This document shows, piece after piece, positions 8,136-12,285 of a stretch of 12,285 nucleotides of DNA. The stretch is from a bacterium (GTDB lineage: Bacteria > SM23-31 > JAUVVT01): contig JAUWXV010000103.1 of the NCBI GenBank assembly GCA_030616165.1, forward strand, positions 1-12,285, given 5' to 3'. The notes under the pieces were generated by a model. It did not search any database. It was not told the DNA's origin and was given only the letters and a program-made list of their open reading frames with translations. Within the stretch, counting starts at the first letter, position 1. Each line of letters opens with the position of its first letter. Both the position numbers and the translations under genes were made by a program.

Positions 8136-9263
8136 CTATCGAACATCAGCCCTCAAGAAGGAAACCCATGCCAGCGAGAAGAAGAATATGTTTAAAAATA
8201 TCAGAATGGATATTTCAAAAATCGCATTAGCCGTCGATATCCTCAAATCAGTAATCGAATAATTGAAACGTGGTAAATCACTGAGATCGAGCGGGTCGAT
8301 ACGGTAATTTATAATATTCTTTACTTCTTCTTCGCCCTGTGAATTCTTGAGTATGATGAGTTCCCTGCTGCTCAAAAAAGATTCAATCGGCTTCCTTGTG
8401 AAAAGGAGATAGGTGTCGAGACCGCCTTTGCTTTTCATATAACTGATTAATTCACGTCGATAGTCCGCAGACTCCTCAAGGAAACGCAGATAATTGTTCT
8501 CACTTGTTCCCGCGATTAGTGAACTGCCGTGTGAAAAAGCCCATGAAGGTGAACACAGACTCAAAGCACGCGCAAGACCCACCTGCTTGTTTAGTTTGAG
8601 CTGATAGTCTCGATAGAGCTGCCAGATTCGGTCCTCATACTCCATCCGCAGGTTGTGTCCAAAAATAGACCCGTGATATACCCACTCCATCATTTCTTTA
8701 ACTGTATAGAAGAACCTGTAAGCAAAGGGCCAAATTCCTGTATAAACTCTCCGTCCCCGTTGCACCGTTCGGAGAAATTGTGCATCCTGTTCAGAGAATT
8801 CTCTCGCTATTGATTTCATTATCTCTATCGCCGGCAAGGGATTTTTTATGGTATACTCATCCATTCTTTCCACCCATTCATCGATTAAAACCTGTGCCTG
8901 ACTGTCAATGACAGCCCTGTCAGGCACTGTAACGAGTTGCCGTGCCGCATAAACCGCGGTATGCGGAAGGATTATAACTGTAACAACCCAGATGAAAAGG
9001 AGGAGAATCAGTACTGTTGCCGAATGTCTGATACGGCTTGACAGAAGCATCCCCAGAGAGTAAAACGCAGCGAGATATAGTATTGCTAAAAAGAAAATTA
9101 TAATTATTCTGAGATAATCATTGGAATTAAGCACAATCATAGAATCGGTGTGAATGATGAGCAAACTTAATAATAAACCGATAATAAGCGGAAAGACCAC
9201 ACTTGTCATACCACCAACAAAATTTCCAAGAAGCACCGTATGTCGGGGGATATCATTAGACAA
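8136..9263 (-). pseudogene. ABC-2 type permease, type B paralog: C-terminal part of a frameshifted gene
   Basis: This is the back part of one gene spanning 8136-9727; the frame actually continues up to 9293, where it meets the N-terminal frame. The codon at 9261-9263 is TTG with no ribosome binding site and aligns with Leu of the conserved LSN, so it is not a real start. With one base restored at 9293-9296 the product is 530 residues and the broken motif reads ISGERERGTLQLILSN. This part holds TM3 to TM5, a large extracytoplasmic domain with SPSWAF and LIAGT, a FTRKPIESFLSSREL block, DLSDLPRF, TM6 and the tail RADVR, in which the usual Tyr is Ala. The FTRKPIESF block marks it as sister of the 539-aa type B gene. 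Whether it is non-functional or a sequencing error cannot be told from one sequence. Confidence 0.85.
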
Positions 9264-9727
9264 AATGAGCTGCAGTGTTCCACGTTCACGTTCCCCGAAA
9301 TGGTATTATATGCTAAAAATATCACCAGCAGACTTAGAACTATTTCTATGACTGTGACTAAATCAAGTGATGGAAACACCGCCAGAAGCGGATTACGTGT
9401 GCCTCTCTCTTCGGCTATGGTAGGCGCCTTGTCAAATGCCACGGTAACCGAAGTACCAAGTCGTTTATCAGCACCTTCACAAATGATTGAAAGCGATGAC
9501 GGCGTGCGGTCCAGACCGACATTTAATTCCGCGAAAGTATATGTTTCTTGCAAGGCATTCTCATGTTGACGGACACTATTTCCGTATTGTTCTAACCGTT
9601 CCTTATAATCCTGGGCTAAAATAAGTGTACTGGCAACAAAAAGAACTTCGCACAGTATAAAACTGATGGTAAAGCGCATGCTGAGAATATTCGATAGAAA
9701 CCGATGTTTCGCTATTAAGAAAACCAT
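9206..9727 (-). pseudogene. ABC-2 type permease, type B paralog: N-terminal part of a frameshifted gene
   Basis: This is the front part of the 8136-9727 permease. ATG 9727 is well supported by AAGGAG about 9 bases upstream. TM1 is about residues 19-38. Loop 1 carries TPSSLSI and an EGADKRLG segment, the type B/C pattern. TM2 (about 122-140) leads into AYNTISG (139-145), with Asn where most paralogs have Asp. The homologous sequence stops after Gly145; the following residues NVNVEHCSSF are out-of-frame reading and the frame closes at 9206. If translated as is, the product would be a one- or two-helix membrane fragment lacking the cytosolic coupling motif and the rest of the transporter. Confidence 0.85.
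9293..9296 (-). other. Frameshift site in a short G-run
   Basis: The minus strand reads ATT TCG GGG AAC GTG. One extra G would give ATT TCG GGG GAA CGT GAA CGT, restoring ISGERER as in the paralogs. The run is four G (CCCC on the plus strand at 9293-9296). A single-base loss in a homopolymer fits either an assembly error or a recent mutation. A -1 slip of the Gly codon on GGGG would also restore the frame, but the run is short and no stimulatory structure was identified. Confidence 0.85.
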
Positions 9728-9778
9728 TATTATATACTCCTTAAAAAAAGCACAGTAATAATATTTATTTTTTTCTTA

Positions 9779-9820
9779 TATTTTCTCTCTTTTTCTCTGC
9801 GGTTAATTTTTTCCCTTTTA
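9779..9820 (-). repeat. Solo arm of the ACCGCA-type intergenic repeat
   Basis: On the minus strand it reads TTAAAAGGGAAAAAATTAAC, then CGCAGAGAAAAAGAGAGAAA. It matches the right arms of copies A and B and the solo arm at 3184-3223, though it lacks the GGACGC core. It begins 10 bases after the stop of the ATPase gene and occupies most of the 103-base spacer before the next permease. Confidence 0.55.
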
Positions 9821-9830
9821 ATATTATCTC

Positions 9831-10544
9831 TTACACTGCCTCCTGCATATAATCCAGGTAGATTTTTTCCAAATCCTCTTCAAGAAATTCCTCACGTGTG
9901 CGGATCATCACTAACCGTCCCTCTTTCATTATTCCCACACGGTCTGCAATAGTCTTTGTACGGAATATATCATGTGTACACATGAGAATTGATTTTCCGT
10001 TGTCGCGCAGACCTTTTAAAATTTTGATGAATTCGGCTGCCGCTGTAGGGTCCAAACCGGCAGTCGGTTCGTCCAATAAAATATTGGGTGCATCTTTAAT
10101 GATAGCAATGGTGATGCCCAATTTTTGCCGCATTCCTTTGGAGAAATTTTTCAAACGCATTTCAAATGCTTCCTCCTGAAGACCGACCTTTCTCATATGC
10201 ATATGATAATCTTCTTTTGTCAGTTCCCTTTTCCCACCCAGTTTGGCAAAGAAATCCAGATTCTGACGGGCAGTGAAATTTCCATAAAGCATTACATTCT
10301 CTGATACGTATGATGCATATTTTTTGGCTTCCAATGGGTCTTTTGTTACATCGATACCGTTTATCAGGGCTGTTCCGGCGGTGGGGTCTATGAAATTCAA
10401 GAATAGATTAATGGCAGTGGTTTTACCGGCACCATTGGCACCCAATAAACAGAAAATCTCCCCTTCCTTGACTTCTAAACTCAAATTGTCAAGAGCCAGA
10501 AGTCCATCTTCATAACGCTTGGTTAAATCGATTGCTTGTAACAT
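9831..10544 (-). CDS. ABC transporter ATP-binding protein (237 aa)
   Basis: Cytosolic ATPase subunit expected to dimerise and power the ABC-2 permeases encoded around it. Visible motifs: A-loop Tyr11, Walker A GANGAGKTT (35-43), a Q-loop position occupied by Glu82 in YVSENVMLY, signature FSKGMRQK (134-141) in place of canonical LSGGQ, Walker B ILLDEP (155-160) with catalytic Glu159, D-loop AGLD (162-165), and switch His191 in CTHD. Glu at the Q-loop and SKGM in the signature are common in CcmA/NosF-like ATPases that serve ABC-2 exporters. The length is that of a bare nucleotide-binding domain with a short C-terminal helix. ATG 10544 follows a strong GGGAGGT six bases upstream, better than at most of the permeases. 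It lies 50 bases after the AT-rich permease and 103 bases before the frameshifted one. Confidence 0.95.
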   Translation of the reverse strand: MLQAIDLTKRYEDGLLALDNLSLEVKEGEIFCLLGANGAGKTTAINLFLNFIDPTAGTALINGIDVTKDPLEAKKYASYVSENVMLYGNFTARQNLDFFAKLGGKRELTKEDYHMHMRKVGLQEEAFEMRLKNFSKGMRQKLGITIAIIKDAPNILLDEPTAGLDPTAAAEFIKILKGLRDNGKSILMCTHDIFRTKTIADRVGIMKEGRLVMIRTREEFLEEDLEKIYLDYMQEAV

Positions 10545-10594
10545 AATATACCTCCCGATAAATAATTAATTATGGTTTTTTATTTTTATTTCAT

Positions 10595-12046
10595 TTATCT
10601 CACATCATATTTTATAAATTTTACAAAACATATAATAAAGAAAATAATAGTAACAATTATAATAATACACATATCTATCAATATATAATTAATTACTTCT
10701 TTTAATTTTACATGTGTATAATTATTTATGTGAGGAACTAGCAAAGTTTTTTTATCAACCTGTGAATAATAAGAATATACGTTTTCTCCAATCATATAAC
10801 GTTTATAAATCCAATTATCATAAATATCGTGTTGTACATTATATTGGAATTCGTCCGCATAATTATTAAAGTTATCAATTTCTGAAAATCCTGTACCAGT
10901 TAATTCTGCAAGCATATATTTATAACAACATACTGGAGAAAAACGAGATATATTTTTTATTAAATTGTATTGATTATCTTTTCTAATTTCATATTGGTTT
11001 TCTAATTTTTTAATTTCATTGTTTATTCTTTTTTCATACTCTTCTCTTAAATAAGCTATATCTTTATCAAATGAAGCTAAAACTGTCTGAATATCATCAT
11101 TAGTAAAATTTTTAGGTGAGACTTGTGTAGGAATAATTCCATGCTTTAGAAAAACATTATTCAGAAGTTCGTCTTCCTTTCTAATTAATTCTCTATTAAG
11201 ATTATATTTTATCATATTAAGTTCACTATCTATGAATTCTTGAGATTTTATTGGATATATTGTCTGTCCAATCATCGGACTTATCTGCGGAATAAAGAAT
11301 ACTATTATCATCCATATTAATGATAATATAACAATTGAAGTTGCAGAATTATATGTACAAATTGATATTAAAATTCCCAGATTAAAAAGAAGAAATAGAA
11401 ATACAATACTTGTAAGAAATATAAATATTATAGATAGATAATTATTAGTAAAAATGGAAAAAGTATTTGAAATATTTAAAATCATAATCCCTAAAATAAA
11501 GGCTATTATAAATGGAATAATAAAGCTTATAAAATTACCAATTATTTTTGCGATGATTATTTTCCATTTTGGTATTGGATTTGATAGCATTAGCTTTAAA
11601 GTGCCTTTTTCTTTTTCTCCACAGATTAAACTAAAAGAAAATATAAATACAAAAATAGGCAAAATAATACTAACAATGATTGAATAGTCAAGATAACCAT
11701 ATAAAACATCATAGAATTCTTTAAAAACTAGTCTTGTCTCGATTTTTTTTTCATCTAGATTAATAAGCACTTTGTAAGGTAAATTATCTTCAAGACCGTG
11801 TGTGAACACACTCAGTGGAGAAGGTGGTCGAAAACCTTGAGCAATAAAATTATGGATAATATTATTTTCAGAAGCATTATGATACATTTGTTTTTCATTC
11901 CCATATTCCTCTAATTGAAATTCATATTCATTAAGTGAAAGATAAATACCCAATGGTATAGTAACTATACACACAATGTTTATAACTAAAAATCGAAATG
12001 TAGTAACTATATCTTTAATTTCCTTTAGTATTAAAGTTTTTATCAT
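10595..12046 (-). CDS. ABC-2 type permease, type C paralog, very AT-rich (483 aa)
   Basis: Membrane subunit of an ABC-2 transporter directly upstream of the ATPase; substrate unknown. TM1 is about residues 19-37. Loop 1 carries PPSPLSVFTHGL (74-85). TM2 (about 121-138) is followed by ICGEKEKGTLKLMLSN (141-156), with Cys for the usual Ser and the YD before it replaced. TM3 is about 169-190, TM4 204-229 and TM5 236-252. Loop 2 includes a Lys/Glu-rich, probably coiled-coil stretch (about 328-366), then SRFSPVCCYKYMLAELTGTG (367-386). TM6 (about 455-476) ends in KYDVR. The DLSDxPxF motif is replaced by VPHINNY. ATG 12046 follows GGAGA at about 8 bases. Base composition is far lower in G+C than the rest: 9 of 60 at 11401-11460, against 32 of 60 at 8521-8580 in the frameshifted paralog. 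Confidence 0.92.
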   Translation of the reverse strand: MIKTLILKEIKDIVTTFRFLVINIVCIVTIPLGIYLSLNEYEFQLEEYGNEKQMYHNASENNIIHNFIAQGFRPPSPLSVFTHGLEDNLPYKVLINLDEKKIETRLVFKEFYDVLYGYLDYSIIVSIILPIFVFIFSFSLICGEKEKGTLKLMLSNPIPKWKIIIAKIIGNFISFIIPFIIAFILGIMILNISNTFSIFTNNYLSIIFIFLTSIVFLFLLFNLGILISICTYNSATSIVILSLIWMIIVFFIPQISPMIGQTIYPIKSQEFIDSELNMIKYNLNRELIRKEDELLNNVFLKHGIIPTQVSPKNFTNDDIQTVLASFDKDIAYLREEYEKRINNEIKKLENQYEIRKDNQYNLIKNISRFSPVCCYKYMLAELTGTGFSEIDNFNNYADEFQYNVQHDIYDNWIYKRYMIGENVYSYYSQVDKKTLLVPHINNYTHVKLKEVINYILIDMCIIIIVTIIFFIICFVKFIKYDVR

Positions 12047-12225
12047 CTTAAATTCTCCAATACAATAATTTTTTTATTATTTGATATCACATTAATATAT
12101 TTATAATAAAATTGGCCTATTTAAAATTATGTGAAAATAAAAATTATCTTTAAAGATTTCAGAAAGTATTCAATTTTAAAACTCCACATAAAGTTTCTAA
12201 AACTAAAGCAGCAATATCCGTTACT
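12047..12225. other. AT-rich intergenic spacer
   Basis: These 179 bases separate the right-edge permease from the AT-rich permease. No open frame with a ribosome binding site and no copy of the ACCGCA repeat is visible. On the minus strand there is a TTGAAT (about 12171) and a GATAAT with 19 bases between them, a poor promoter match that I do not call. The Shine-Dalgarno GGAGA of the next gene lies at its left end. Confidence 0.5.
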
Positions 12226-12285
12226 TTATCTCGCATCATATTTTAGAAAACTTACAAAAGTACTAACAAAAAAAGTATTGAAAAC
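12226..12285 (-). CDS. C-terminal end of a further ABC-2 type permease (partial)
   Basis: The last 19 codons before a TAA at 12226-12228 read VFNTFFVSTFVSFLKYDAR. This matches the end of TM6 plus the short cytosolic tail of the other permeases (compare FVSFIRYDVR at 6498 and FVKFIKYDVR at 10595), with Ala for Val. It is the eighth paralog in the window, truncated at the right edge, and its subtype cannot be judged. The match is short, but family position, strand and tail agree. Confidence 0.75.
   Translation of the reverse strand, partial: VFNTFFVSTFVSFLKYDAR

Noticed and set aside
7949-8230. A 93-codon open frame on the plus strand
   Set aside because: It runs through intergenic repeat copy B into the antisense of the frameshifted permease; the composition is that of translated repeat sequence.
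9293-9296. Programmed -1 ribosomal frameshifting
   Set aside because: Slippage of Gly on GGGG is possible, but the following AAC does not re-pair well as GAA and no downstream structure was recognised; an indel error or mutation is simpler.
12150-12180. Possible promoter TTGAAT...GATAAT on the minus strand
   Set aside because: The spacing of 19 bases is poor and such matches are frequent by chance in AT-rich DNA.

Overview
The window is a bacterial locus from an organism I cannot place with confidence. AT-rich spacers, clear Shine-Dalgarno sites, and intergenic copies of the 'ACCGCA...GACGCAGAGA' palindromic repeat, which I recall from many uncultivated environmental bacteria, suggest an uncultured or candidate-phylum lineage. 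Every gene I can support lies on the minus strand, so the locus reads from right to left.

Layout in transcription order (right to left): the last 19 codons of a permease entering at the right edge (12226-12285); a very AT-rich permease (10595-12046); one ABC ATPase (9831-10544); a permease broken by a one-base frameshift (8136-9727); then intact permeases at 6498-7919, 4632-6251, 3231-4628, 1799-3088 and 302-1735. The 301 bases left of the last stop hold hairpins, one of them terminator-like, and no gene. No tRNA, rRNA, CRISPR array, transposase or non-transporter gene was seen.

All seven scorable permeases belong to one family, ABC-2 membrane proteins of the PF12679/DUF3526 type. They share a short cytosolic N-terminus, TM1, an extracytoplasmic loop, TM2, a cytosolic signature close to ISGE(K/R)ExGTLxLxLSN, TM3 to TM5, a large second extracytoplasmic domain carrying SPxxxF, TM6, and a tiny cytosolic tail that is almost always YDVR. 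By loop features they sort into three subtypes. Type A is 3231 and 6498 (LPNxF...SA(F/Y)x(I/V)(F/Y)G in loop 1). Type B is 4632 and the broken gene (long loop 2 with a shared FTxxPxExF block and DLSDxPxF). Type C is 302, 1799 and 10595 (SPxxxxxY...GTG). The middle of the array reads B-A-B-A, which looks like duplication of a two-gene module.

The likely biochemical unit is an ABC-2 exporter made of two permease subunits and two copies of the ATPase. With one ATPase for eight permeases, either the permeases share it in alternative pairings or further ATPases lie outside the window. The substrate cannot be read from the sequence.
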